From assembly GCA_016800925.1 (NCBI GenBank), contig JABCPU010000091.1, forward strand, positions 124,001 through 188,000: a stretch of 64,000 bases of DNA, given 5' to 3'. The position numbers and the translations under genes were made by a program. The stretch's first letter is position 1, and every line of letters begins with the position of its first letter. Origin of the DNA: Suillus spraguei (lineage: Eukaryota; Basidiomycota; Agaricomycetes; Boletales; Suillaceae). Below the pieces are notes generated by a model that saw only the letters and a program-made list of their open reading frames with translations, searched no databases and was not told the DNA's origin. Shown here one piece after another: positions 21,450 to 32,872 of this stretch.

Positions 21450-21781
21450 TTAGTATGTGACATGTTGAGATAAATTCTGTCGAGCATAAGGAAACATATC
21501 ACATAATAGATCAAGAGGATAGGTTCGCCTGTAGCCGAACATGGATACCCTCCGCAGCGTTTTCGATGTCAGCAATTGGCTTTTTTTCGGTCTACCACCA
21601 GTTAATGACACGCATAACGCACTGGAGTCGCAGTCGTTGTCTAAGTAGCTGCACATCTCAGCTTCCCTTCGTGTCGTGTCAGTGACATAGCGATACTTGA
21701 GGCTGAAATATTTCTGCAATAGCCGAAGAGGGAGAAAATCCAATAAAGATACAGTAAAATGATACAACACTCAGCTGGGAC

Positions 21782-22808
21782 TTAGGCTACACTTTCTCTA
21801 TCCATTCGTCGGCGTTTACGCTCTTGCTCCTCCATGATAAGCCGCTCTGCAGCTGACATCGGCACAGGCCGTTTCCTATCATTCCCTCCGCCACCCTCTG
21901 AGCTCTCAGACTTGACAGGAGCAGCAGACTTGAACACATTGGGCCGCTTCAATGGGTTAGCTTTAAGAGGATTGACTCCGGGCTTCACGACAGTCAGCTT
22001 CAACCCTGCCGGAGCAGCTGTGGCCATTGTATCCGATGTGACCGCTGGCTTTGCAGAAAATGATAGAACAACTTTCTCTGCGCCCTCTTCTCTCTTGAGG
22101 CCCTCCTCGACAGGGGGGCTCGCGCTTCCCTCATCACTCGTCTCTTTCTCCAACTTTGCCCTCTCAATCTGCTCTGCAATCAGAGTGCGCTCCCGCTGTT
22201 CATCGTCCCGCGTGGCTCGATCCTTTTTCATAGAGGCTTCTTGCTTTGCGAGAGCTTTTGGGCTGCTATCGATCCATGCAATAAACCACCCTTTCTCAGT
22301 CTCGTCTACGCGCGCGATACCTGAGCGTCCCAAATGTTTAGCAAACTCGGTGAGAGTCACCCAGCGGGTGGCGTTCATGTGAAGGTGGTTCTTGTCTTGG
22401 ATGAATTCTTGGTAGACTTGATTGATGCGCACGCGTTTCGTGTTGTATCTAATGTGTGGTAAATAAGGTTCTAGATATTGATATCAAATTGAAACAAAAC
22501 TACACACCGTCTGCTTAGAAGCTGGACGAAGTCGTGCTGGAACTGGCTCGAGAAATCAGCGATATGGCGCCCGGCGTTCTCGCCGACGACGAGCATCTGG
22601 CGAAGATGGGCCTCGGACTGAGCATGGCACTTGAAGCCGTTCTCATCTCGGCACTGCTTCTCACAGACTTGACAGTACCACCGCAGGCGCTGTAGGCCTT
22701 TGGATTTCATCTTGTTGGCCAGATACTTTGGAGTTCCGACTGGACATTGAGTGTTAGCGAAATTAGTTCTTATAAATTTTAGTCTGACTGACCTTCTGCA
22801 CGCGGCAT
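21782..22808 (-). CDS. KIN17: KIN17-like DNA/RNA-binding protein
   Basis: A conserved nuclear protein linked to DNA replication, repair and RNA processing. Exon 1 is tiny (MPRAE, ATG at 22808). A GT-AG intron leads to VGTPKYLANKMKSKGLQ, then the C2H2-type zinc finger WYCQVCEKQCRDENGFKCH with a His further on. A second intron near 22450-22510 precedes the winged-helix segment HLHMNATRWVTLTEFAKHLG and ARVDETEKGWFIAWID. The C-terminus is charged and low in complexity, with basic RKRPVP and ERKRRR runs. About 305 residues; the fungal family lacks the long KOW tail of animal members. It lies tail to tail with the region around repeat X and about 200 bp from DSC3, divergently transcribed. Confidence 0.95.
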
Positions 22809-23005
22809 GTTGGGCAATAAACAGGAGGTCCGGGTAAGATTGGGTAGTTCACTGAATCACTGAATAGGATAGTGGAGAAGCCGTCTGTAGCTTAGTCATC
22901 TTGAATGTTGTGCCTAAGTAACACTTATGTGACCCATGGTTGTGTAATGACAGACTTGTGACAACGCATTCAGCTTGCGCAAGACCTACAACAAGTGCAG
23001 GGACT

Positions 23006-24068
23006 ATGCTCAGCGAGAAAGCCAAAGGGAAGCAACGTGCGATAGACCCGCCTCTTGAGCAGCCCTCATCATCGATACTACCGGATGATTCCAGAAACTT
23101 GACGATCCGGTTTACTGAGGGTATCCCCGACTTTAACCTCACAGTCCGCCGAAGGACACAGTCAGGGATGTGAAAGCTAATGTGCGTGGTTGAAAGTATG
23201 ATTGGTGCTTGCCTTATATATAGATAAATACAGATAGTTAACGGTCTCTCCCAATTGAAAGATCGTCGGCTTCGTCTTATACACGCTGGGCGCCTACTAA
23301 CGGATGGAACGCTTCTTCACGAATGGCTGACAACCCTCGAGGAGCGACAAGTCCGTTCTTCTGCACATTCGCAGGAGATTTCAAAGGATAATCAATTGGT
23401 GACGTGGTTGCATTGTTCTGTTGGTCCCGTGATCGAGCCTGGAGAGAGTGAGGAAGAGAAACCACAAGTATGTGGCGTATGGATATCTTGACTCGTGTTC
23501 ACTTATCAATTTTCATCATAGGTCGCCCAACTGCAACCACTGAGGGGATTTGACAGGCTTGCTGCTGCAGGATTCTCTGAAGAAGACATTGCGAATTTCA
23601 GGCGACAGTTTCATAGCCAATCGTCGTCAAATTATCTTGACATTGAGTTTGAGAATGAGGAAGACTGTATGTCCTTCTAAACTTACCATAAAATATGCTC
23701 ATCATACCGCAGATGACGAACACGCGCGAGCTCTCGAGGAACAATGGATAGACTCTATGGATAATGTCAACACAGCATCCCTTTCTTCTACCTCCTCACA
23801 GAGTCTCATTCTCCGCGGTATTGTCATCGGGTTTTTCTTCCCGATCATGCCGTTTTTCTTCCTGCGTGAAACGAAAGCCGCAGTCTTCTGGGAAGAGGGT
23901 GAGCACGAGAGTGGGGAGAGTGTCATATTTTCGTCAGTCTCTTTTTCTACCTATGAATTCCCCTGTGCTGACTGGTACTTTAGGCGGCGCACACAAGTAG
24001 GAATCGTTTTTGGGTTCTTGGTGAATTTACTTTTCGGGATGTGGAGATATTTGCTGGACACGTCGTAG
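23006..24068 (+). CDS. dsc3: Dsc3-like subunit of the Golgi Dsc E3 ubiquitin ligase (DUF2407)
   Basis: Dsc3 is a membrane subunit of the ligase that activates SREBP in fungi. The ATG at 23006 (MLSEKAKGKQRA) is preferred over the earlier 22940, because that sequence is typical of the family start. The domains are an N-terminal ubiquitin-like DUF2407 fold (LTIRFTEGIPDFNLTV ... RRLRLIHAGRLLTDG ... TWLHCSVGP), the DUF2407_C segment (LRGFDRLAAAGFSEEDIANF), an acidic linker, and two C-terminal membrane spans (GIVIGFFFPIMPFFFL and VGIVFGFLVNLLFGM). About four GT-AG introns. One apparent problem: between LTVRR (23145) and RDVKAN a base seems to be missing, so the frame shifts. This is either a real lesion or a sequence error. 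Confidence 0.88.
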
Positions 24069-24471
24069 GTGCACATAGGATTCTTATTATTGGAACTTGG
24101 AGACTCGAAGACACCCACATCGATCATAATTCACTAATATAAAAGTTGTCCACAGAGTTGGGCTGCATTGCAATTACATACACACTGCAAACATGGTACA
24201 ACATTCGTATCGATGCTATAAATTATTCGTGGATTATTGTCAGGCCAAGTGACCAGACATTTTGAGTGGCCATCCGGTTTCCTCAGCTCCTTACCCAATA
24301 TCACATCTGGTACCGAGAATGGCCGAGTATCTATTTGCAATGAAGCGTCATCGATATAATCTATACTCATAGTTCAGCTTGTGAAGGACGTACTTTTTTG
24401 GTACACACAAACTGTGTCAGACATGACGTGGCGGTACGTGGCTCTTCTTGAAAGACCTCTCTTTCTGGTTC
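24069..24471. other. Convergent 3' region, no gene recognised
   Basis: Lies between the DSC3 stop and the end of the small minus-strand candidate gene. There is nothing beyond short frames. Confidence 0.4.
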
Positions 24472-24910
24472 TCACAACAACCATGCAGATATGAATGTTG
24501 AAGTATGTGGGTGCGTTGCGTGAGTGGTGCCCTTTAAATCGTACACACAGAATATTGACACATGATGCATAATATGTTCAATAACCTTTATGGTGCCCAA
24601 GTCACTCCTCTCGGAGTCTCGTGGTGCCGTGTTGGGGAGTTCATAATTCAGTGTAATGCCGTGTGTCAGGATGATATCTTGCGCACCTGTTATGCGCATC
24701 TGAATAGAGAGATGCACGAATAGTCTGGTCATATCTCTGCTCTCAACTAACCTTGAAAGAATATGCCCTCACAATTTTCTTTCCATTTATCATTTTTTCA
24801 GATCTCGCAGCGTGAATCATTTCATCTGCTATATGTAGGTCACAAAATCTGACCATATCCTTATCTAGGGTCACGCCGTTGATATGGATGACGAAACGCG
24901 AACGACTCAT
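24472..24910 (-). CDS. Unrecognised small two-exon protein
   Basis: From an ATG at 24910, a 53-codon exon joins a 76-codon exon across a good 52 bp GT-AG intron (24700-24751), both in phase 0, giving 128 residues. It includes HINGVTLDKDM and LNYELPNTAPRDSERSDLG. The last part faintly recalls fungal DUF7918-type proteins (a LG-x-I/V-x-V strand), but I would not assign it. The clean splice in phase is the main support. It could still be chance. Confidence 0.35.
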
Positions 24911-26082
24911 ATGCACCTCGTATGCAATTGGACGGAGGACATTCGATACCTACCTCAGTGAGCGGTAATGTCATATTCGCGCGCTATAAATTGAAGTTCA
25001 ATCTTTCCCCGAGCAGTATCTCGCTTCGTATAGCGCTGTGCACCAACACCAAGAAGTACGTCACGACGCCACTTTCGAACCCTATATATATGCAGTTGAC
25101 GCTTTGCGCGGCTACACATCTTGGCCACAAACCGTCAGCATAGTGACAGGTAAGAATCTGCTTGGTTGTCTGAATTTTAATTTTCAACGAGTGTCCGCCG
25201 GTATAGATAGGGACGCAGCTGCCTCTACGGAATGATACCAAATGTCCAGCGGCAAATATGACGAGAAAGCACCCGGGTCACACCGATTTAGTCAAGTCAT
25301 TTAAAGGCCGTGCATCAGTATGGCTTCGACCAACTTAGGCCATTGCTGTATTTCCAGACGATAAAAGAATGTCAACTAGGTCTAGGGAATAGCCCAATAC
25401 GTACCTTAAGAGTGGCCATTCGTTTACAGTTCCGAACTTTGGCTACCGCGGTGGCCACACCCTATGTATTGTCATCTTAAAGTTTTTCTGGACCTGCATA
25501 CTTACTGATATACCGGTCGAGAAGACGATAAAGGCAGTGACATCAGATGATCACACTGCTTATTCCTGTGTACACCTGCTGACCGTAATCTATCTTTTAC
25601 TGGTACTTATTAGTATTAGCATTGTTATATTATTTAACCTTTCCTAAAAGTTATCTCTTATGTAATATATATATTTTCTCTTGTGGCAAAATCAATTGAC
25701 AACTCTTTCGCTGCTTTGAAATCTTTTCAAAAAGATGGAGCTATCACTCCTTTCACGCCTTGCTGGGGAGGGAAAATGAATCTCAAGGCTTCACTCGGAT
25801 GGCGGCCTGACTTGGTGCTATTTGTAGCCGGTCGAAACGGACAGACGGATGACCGGACTTCAATCGGATGTTCAACCAGATGCCCTCTTCAAGTCTAGCT
25901 TATGGAAATTTCAAAAATCGCTAGCATTACATGCACAATATTCCAAGCCCTATATTACTCACAGGGGCACACAGGTAACTCTAATTATAGGGTTGAGGTG
26001 GGATGGAACGCACAAAAGACGTACCCACCTCTACAGCTTAAAGTAAAACGCCTCCAAAGTCTACCTCGACTCTTCCAGTAAA
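24911..26082. other. No gene recognised
   Basis: About 1.2 kb upstream of the HET-domain gene. Short frames only (for example 25683-25898), without motifs. An AT-rich stretch at 25600-25680 could be promoter-proximal. Confidence 0.4.
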
Positions 26083-29000
26083 ATGGCGGATTTCATTCCA
26101 ATCACTACTCCCCTGCGAGGTTTCAAAGGCCATGGGGAATATGTAATGGCAGTCGTAGTGTTCCCCGATAAACGGCGGATGGTCACCGCCTCGGATGATA
26201 AGACGCTTCGTCTGTGGGACTTGAAGACAGGTGTTATGTTGAAAACCATGGAACAGCATCGCAATGAGGTGTGGAGGTTGGCTGTATCACAAGACGGGCA
26301 ATTGATAGCAAGCGGTGATACTGGTGGAGAATTCATTGTCTGGCACGGAGAAACTGGAGAATCGCTCACCCAATCCATTAAAGCCCACACTAGTTATATC
26401 TACTCGCTAGATTTTTCTCCCGATGGGTCAGTACTGGCCACTGGTTCATGGGACAAGACGATGAAGCTGTGGAATACCGAAACCTGGCAGCAGCAAGAGG
26501 ATTCAATTGAGTGTGCTAGTGCCAGTGCTGTCCGTTGCGTACGGTATTCACCGTCCGGAAAACTTCTTGCCGTCGCAACATTTGACAACATCAAAATCTA
26601 CAATGCAACCACTAGGGAGCGTATCGCATCCTTCAAGGGTCACACAAGTATCAACTTGTCAGTCGCATGGACGCCCGATGGTTCACGCCTTCTCACAGGC
26701 GGTAATGAATCCGATCCTACCATACGCGAATGGGATGCACTGACCTGGCAGCAGGTTGGTGATCCCTGGACGGGTCACTCTGATTATATCTCTGCCATCG
26801 CTGTTAATCCTGCTGGCACACTTGTCGCATCCGCATCTCCGGGGCACGACAACCATGTACGTCTCTGGCGGCTCTCAGATAGACGAACCATTGCCATCTT
26901 CCAGGACTTTTCCTTTCCGACATGCCTTACTTTCTCCGCGGATGGCAAGCACGTCCTCAGCGGAGGTCAAGATAAAATGATATCAGAGTGGGCAGTACCT
27001 CAATGTATTCATCCAAAGGTATGTTTCTATCCTTGACTCATACAATTATCTGAGCGTGTTTTGTGCAGATCCTAGTCATCACGACAGCCCGGATTGCATG
27101 CATGCATGGAGACTTATCTACCGCCGAAGAAATACTCACACAAGATATCAACGCCAATAACAACCACACTTCCTACGCCCATCGCTCATTCGTCATGGCC
27201 AGACAAAACGACTGGGATCACGCCCTTCAGGATGCAATTAAGGTGAGATATACACACTAATCATAGTGCCATCATGAAAAGCTAATTCGATGGTAACATA
27301 GTCCATCAACATTCAGCCTTCATTGATAGGTTATATCTCCAAGGGCATCGCCCTCTGCGGAACAGGCCACATTCTGGACGCAAGAGCAGCATTTGATGTT
27401 GCATCCATGTACACGGATCAAGATCCACAAACTATCCATTTCATGCTCTTGATCAAGGTATGCTACATTTGCCTCGCATACTCTATGCTTCATCGCGCAT
27501 GTTAGGTCATCGCCCTTTTCAATGCAGATCAACACGACGAGGCAAACCTGCTCCTCAAAGAACTCACTGCCGGTCCGAAGGCTGATACTCTCGCTTATCG
27601 TGTCGTGCAAGTAAGTATTACCCACACTTAATCATCAACACTCATCTGTACAACTCGCGCATTAGGCATATCTATGTGTTCAACTTGGACTTCAAGCCTT
27701 GGGTGGCGCGTGTTACGACGAAGCTGCCGACCACTTAACTGCCGCTATCAACTCCGGCGCTTTCTCATCGAAATTCGTTCATGAAATATACGAGGACTTG
27801 GCAGTGGTGCGTGAAGATGATACATACACAATGCTTTTTATAACTGAGTGTCTTGTCCAGCTCTTTGGTTGGGACCTGAAGTCTTTGTGGCAAAAGGCAC
27901 TCCAGAAACGGTGTCATGCACTCCTTCGGGCAGGTAAACTCCAAGATGCCGTGAAATCATACCAATACATGATGGACAATATCGACGAAACAGCGAAAAT
28001 CAACTACCTTGAATGGTCCAACGGCAAGTCTGGAGTTCGTAATGTCACACAGGCTACAATCCTCACCCCCATTTCACGCAGCTTTCACCGAAGAATGCAT
28101 CGCGCTCTGTCTTACCAACGGAGGTGCTGCCCTCTCGGCAGGAAATTATGACACGGCCATTGACCTCTACTCGGTGGTGATTCATTTGACTTCTCCATCC
28201 GATGCTGTCTTTGCAAATCGTAGTACGGCAAATTTGGGGAAAATGCTATGGATGGAAGCACTTCTCGATGCGCAGAAGGTGCGATGGCATTTACTAATTC
28301 TTAACCTATGCTTATTGTGGTGATACACAGGTCATCCAACTCAACCCTTCATCTTATATTGGATACAAATTGAAGCATGCAGCATTTCATGGCGCACAAC
28401 GCTATGATGAAGCTATTGCGGCCTTCCAAACGATGCTTTCAAAATTGGAGAATTCTCCCCACACTGAAACACGAAGTAAGCCCTAGTACCTCATACGTCA
28501 CCTTACTTTAATTGTTTCTGCAGAGTTGCGCGAGCAGTATCTCAGTCCATCCGAAGCGGACCTCGTTATTCAAAAGGTCATCGATGCTCAACTGGACGAT
28601 GCTCCGATGCGTGTACTCGACACCACCAACGGTCTCTTATGCGATCAAGAGGCGCAGATACGCACCTTCAAGATGAGCATAGAGTATGGAGAGCTTGTGT
28701 CATCAACAATCACGCATCATGATATCCAAATGAAGCGCATCGAAGAAGTGGTGATGGCGTACTTCCAATATGCCATGCTATCGCACAGGTGGGAAGGCAA
28801 GGAGCCGCTGCTGCAGGATATACAGGGCAAGGTTATCTATAAGTTGAATCCAGTTGGGGGCATCACGAAGTTGCAGTCCTTCTGCAGAGTTGCTCGTGAT
28901 TTGGGGTATCGCTGGGCATGGAGCGATACATGCTGCATCGATAGGAGCAACAATGTCGAGCTCCAAGAATCAGTCAACTCCATGTTCGTCTGGTACCATC

Positions 29001-30160
29001 ACTCCGCGCTCACAGTCGTATACCTTTCGGATGTTCCACCTTGGTCAACGCCCGGCGCACTGGCAAAGAGCGCTTGGAACACGCGCGGATGGACGGTTCA
29101 GGAATTCCTTGCTCCCAAAGTTATTTTATTCTACCAGAGGAATTGGACTCCTTATCTCAACGATCGCAGTCCGAACCACAAGGACTCTGTCATGGTCATG
29201 CAGGAGTTGGAGGACGCGACGGGCATAGATCGACGAGCCGTCGTGGCCTTCCGTCCCGGGATGAGAGACGCCCGAAAGAAACTTCAATGGGCATCGACAC
29301 GTACTACCACGTTGCAAGAAGACATCGCCTACTCGTTATCTGGCGTATTTGGTATCCGCCTACGTGTTGATTATGGCGAGAAGAAGCAGAACGCACTCGG
29401 GCGACTCGTGCAGGAAATTATAGCTCAGTCGGGCGATATTACTGCCCTGGACTGGGTCGGAAAGTCATCAGAGTTCAACAGCTGCCTACCAGCCGACATC
29501 ACTTCATACGAAGCACCACCATGCGAACTACCATCTCTATCCGAAGATGAGATTCAGAGATCGGTCTCCTTGCTGCAAGGTGTTGTGGCTCTACAGTCGG
29601 CTTCAAAATTATATCAGACACTCGACTACCTGAGTGCTCCCCGTTTCACGCACCGGCGTCTGTATCTGCCTTGCATTGTATTCCCGGTCACAGAAGCCAC
29701 GCGGAGGAAATGCCGAAACCAGGACACATATACATATCAACTCAAAGCAGACGGACTTCATGACCTGCAGATCACCACGGCAGATAAGTTCATACAATTC
29801 TCTCCTGCAAGGCCGCCACCCGCCTGGCAAACAATCTTACTTGTCCGTCCATGGAGTCGCGATCTTCTTGAGTTGCATGAGCCTGCAGACGATACGCGCA
29901 GCGTGGACAGTTGGTCTGTGTTCGAATCTCCGTTGCACAGTCCACCCGCTGCACAAAACGAGCTAGTTTATTCGGATTCTCACTCGCGAGCATTGCGTTT
30001 GATAGTTCACCTTGGACAGCCTTTTGGTGCATTTTTGCTAGCGCGGCAGCGTGACGGAGAATTCAAGAGGATCGCGTCGGATCGTGATATCATTGCACAG
30101 GTTAAAAACATGACTTCTGTTGACAACATGATGGACATCAGGACACTAGAAATACTGTAG
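26083..30160 (+). CDS. WD40-TPR-HET multidomain protein
   Basis: A large protein (about 1,180 residues) with about nine short introns. Exon 1 (26083-27018) encodes a seven-bladed WD40 propeller; blade ends include LRLWDLKTG, FIVWHGETG, MKLWNTETW, IREWDALTW and VRLWRLSD. Introns begin at 27019. The middle (27069 to about 28480) is tetratricopeptide-like: LSTAEEILTQDI, SYAHRSFVMARQNDWDHALQ, AALSAGNYDTAIDLYS, AVFANRSTANL, IGYKLKHAAFHGAQRYDEAI. The last exon (28524-30160) carries a HET domain: YAMLSHRWEG, WAWSDTCCIDRSN, QESVNSMFVWYHHSALTVVY, WNTRGWTVQEFLAPKVILFY. HET domains cause cell death in fungal non-self recognition; WD40 and TPR are sensor or scaffold repeats. I see no P-loop NTPase between them, unlike classical fungal NLRs. 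The frame is intact across all splices I checked. Confidence 0.92.
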
Positions 30161-31773
30161 TCGTATAAATGAAATCAAAGGTTGATGGTATGGGAGGGCT
30201 GGCCAGTAGACTTTTGCTACTTCTTGTACGTTCTCTCTACGGGCATGATCATGGGTCCACTACACTGTAACGGAAGCGAGGATGTGGAATTGACACACTG
30301 CCAGAAGGTCTTCGCTGTCAATTTCCACAGCAATAGATGTGACTCCAAAGAGTGGACTTTGTGACACTTGACATCGTACAAATGCAGTACAAATTGCAAT
30401 GGTGCCTTCTGAACAATTCCCATCTATTTTGATGATACCGTCCTTGGCTCTGATGATGTAAATCACGTGTCACAGACGTTTATTTCAGATAAGGCGGAAA
30501 ATTTCGAGCGAACTCGAGCCTAAGTCCATCGATGTTTGTGCAAACATGGTTCGATACGGTGCTCATCGGAGCTGCTGCAACGCTTTCCTTCCCAACCTCA
30601 ATGCGGACCCGAAGCTTAGCGATGACTGCGGATCTATGCTTCTGGAATAAGTAACAGTTCCATGCAAGAATGGACAGGTGACGTCTTTCCATTTTTGCGC
30701 GGAACTGTTGCCTGAGCTTGTTTCGTGACAAGCGTCATCGCACACTACTCTCAAACCTCATGATGAAATTGTCAAATTTTGGGGTACTGCTGCGTTATGC
30801 CACTCTGAAGTGAAAACCGGGCTCGAGTGAGGAATCGGCGCCCGATTATGGGGGGAGTCATGCGGTAAGCCCATAGATGCCTCCGATGCAGGTCCAAGGT
30901 CACAAATGTAGGAAGCGGTTCCAGACCTGCAGGCGCCACGTCCAATGTAAAATCAGCCGACCTAATACCATCTTAGTGACCTTTCCTTTTCCATCTTGCC
31001 CGCGATGCGGGGACCAGCTTGCGAGTGCTTGTGACAAAGAAAGAAGAACGAAGTCTTGTGCCGATATGATGAGAAATAGTCTCTTAATATCTTCAATGAA
31101 TTTATTCTCATCTATATGGGCAATCGTCAATGCGCTCAGAGCTGGTCTTCAAAATTCTCATAACCACCAAAAAAGTTGTCCACGACATGTTCATTCGCAG
31201 GAACATGACGGAGATGATGAAGATAAACCCGTTTGGGTAGTCTGCTTGGGTAGCTAAAACTTCTCCGTTTGTGACAACAGGCGAAGAGGATAGATTCTCT
31301 GCAAATGGTTGTTCAGGCATATGTGATTTGGATAAGCACACGTACTTTCAGGCTGAAAATTCCAACAACCATACGACCGATCAGTCTGAAAGTGCATCAA
31401 CTTCCATCTCCGAAGGCAAAGACCCATCGAATTTAGCATTGACAGATCAAGTCAATCATGGTCAAGCTCGATGTCGTACCCAATCAGATAACAGGGCGCA
31501 AGGCCTATCGACTCGGATACCTACACCAACCATCGACAATGGGAACGCACACCAGACCGGAGGTCGACCCCACAACGACTCTATTATGATTGGAAATAGA
31601 ACGCGCTACATAGCAATTGTGCAGAAAGACAACGATACAATGGAAACAGGACTCGCGTCATTGACACGAGCAGATGTAAGGAACCAAAAAACGAAGACAT
31701 AAGGAAATAGACCATATTAAAATAGTCGATGGCACTACCGTAGCAGGTCGAAAAAGAAGCATAAAAATATCTA
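30161..31773. other. No convincing gene
   Basis: A 143-codon plus-strand frame at 31271-31702 is polar and low in complexity (Asn, Asp, Ser, Thr rich) with no motif or family likeness. I list it here rather than as a gene. The rest shows short frames only. Confidence 0.35.
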
Positions 31774-32872
31774 TCAAAAAGATAACCTGTCTGACATGAC
31801 CTCCTCAAGCTTGTACCTTTTTAAGGTAGCATGGAATTTGACATAGCCATCGAAAAACGCGACATAGGCGTTATATGCCTCAGGACGCGGTCTCAGGAAT
31901 TCGAGGACATTGTGATATGCTCGCACGGTTTTATCGATGAGTTCACGGAGAGCTTCCTGTTTAGTGAGGCCATGGGAGGCTGCTATGAGCGTTAGGTAGT
32001 TTGCAGAGTCGCCTTCAATCTCCTCTTTGTAGTATGATAATATATCACTGAATTATGGCAGGTTAGGAAGATTAACAGAAAATCATCGATGCACTTACTT
32101 TGTGTGGTTTATGACTATGGTTAGATCCGGCATACATTGAACGAATTCTCGAAGCGGGAGCGTGGAAGGGAAAATGCAGAATCCGTACGTATCGGCCAAG
32201 CCTGATAGCAGCCTAGAATACTCAGAGTATGAAGGAGCCTGTGGCGAGATCTGTTCACACAAAGGGTTAAAGATTGAAGCTGCCTTTATTGGAGAATACC
32301 ATACCGGCATATCATGGGTCTGATTGTCAAGTAAAATGGAAGATACGAAGTTGAGTGCGGACGTGATGATCAAATTTGACACCGGTGCATGATAATGGCA
32401 AGGGACCTCCCGCAAGAGCCCATCAAGCGCATTCAGAACTGGATGCTCCTGCGACTCGCAATTCATAAACCGCTCGTTGAAAAGGTACACATTCATTAGA
32501 TCTTCTGCCTTGGTCATGTCGTCGATGCAGGTGGCTACGGCGGTGAAGAGGCAGATCCACATTTTGGTTGCATGATCTGGGAGGTGGCCGTAAGCGTTAG
32601 ACATTATAGCCACGCCAACGGCCATGTATGGAAGGATGAAGTCCATTGGATAGCCGCGGTTGATGGCCTCCTTACAGCACTCGGAGTGCCACGCTTCGTC
32701 AAGTGTGACATTCTTGTATTGCAAGCCGCAACGCTGAAGAAATCCGGCGACGGACTGACGGATACTTTTTAGAACCTATGATCGATATTAAAATTCGGAC
32801 GTGGAATCGTATTAAAGAACAAGCACGTACATTGGCATCGAGGGTGGATGTGGACAGGTTGTTAATCGACAT
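31774..32872 (-). CDS. Trichodiene-synthase-type sesquiterpene cyclase
   Basis: Three exons (introns of 55 and 51 bp, both GT-AG) give 330 residues from the ATG at 32872 to the stop at 31774-31776. The family ionises farnesyl diphosphate and cyclises it to a sesquiterpene. The aspartate-rich segment is CIDDMTKAED (near 32500-32530). The metal-binding NSE-type motif spans the last splice: NDILSYYKEE (N-D-x2-S-x3-K-E; near 32040-32105). Segments such as GYPMDFILPYMAVGVAIMSNAYGHLP and LRPRPEAYNAYVAFFDGYVKF also fit the Tri5-like branch found in many mushrooms. The product cannot be told from sequence. It is about 14 kb from the P450 and next to the HET gene, so a biosynthetic cluster is not evident. 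Confidence 0.88.

Noticed and set aside
21834..22382. 182-codon plus-strand frame opposite KIN17
   Set aside because: It is the antisense shadow of the conserved KIN17 coding exon and has no motif.
22940..23005. Upstream ATG for DSC3
   Set aside because: The extra 22 residues are unlike the family; the start at 23006 (MLSEKAKGKQ) fits better.
31271..31702. 143-codon polar frame between the HET and terpene synthase genes
   Set aside because: Low complexity, no introns, no likeness to any family; could be chance.
15711..32872. P450 plus terpene synthase as one biosynthetic cluster
   Set aside because: They are 14 kb apart with housekeeping genes (KIN17, DSC3) and the HET gene in between; no support for joint action.
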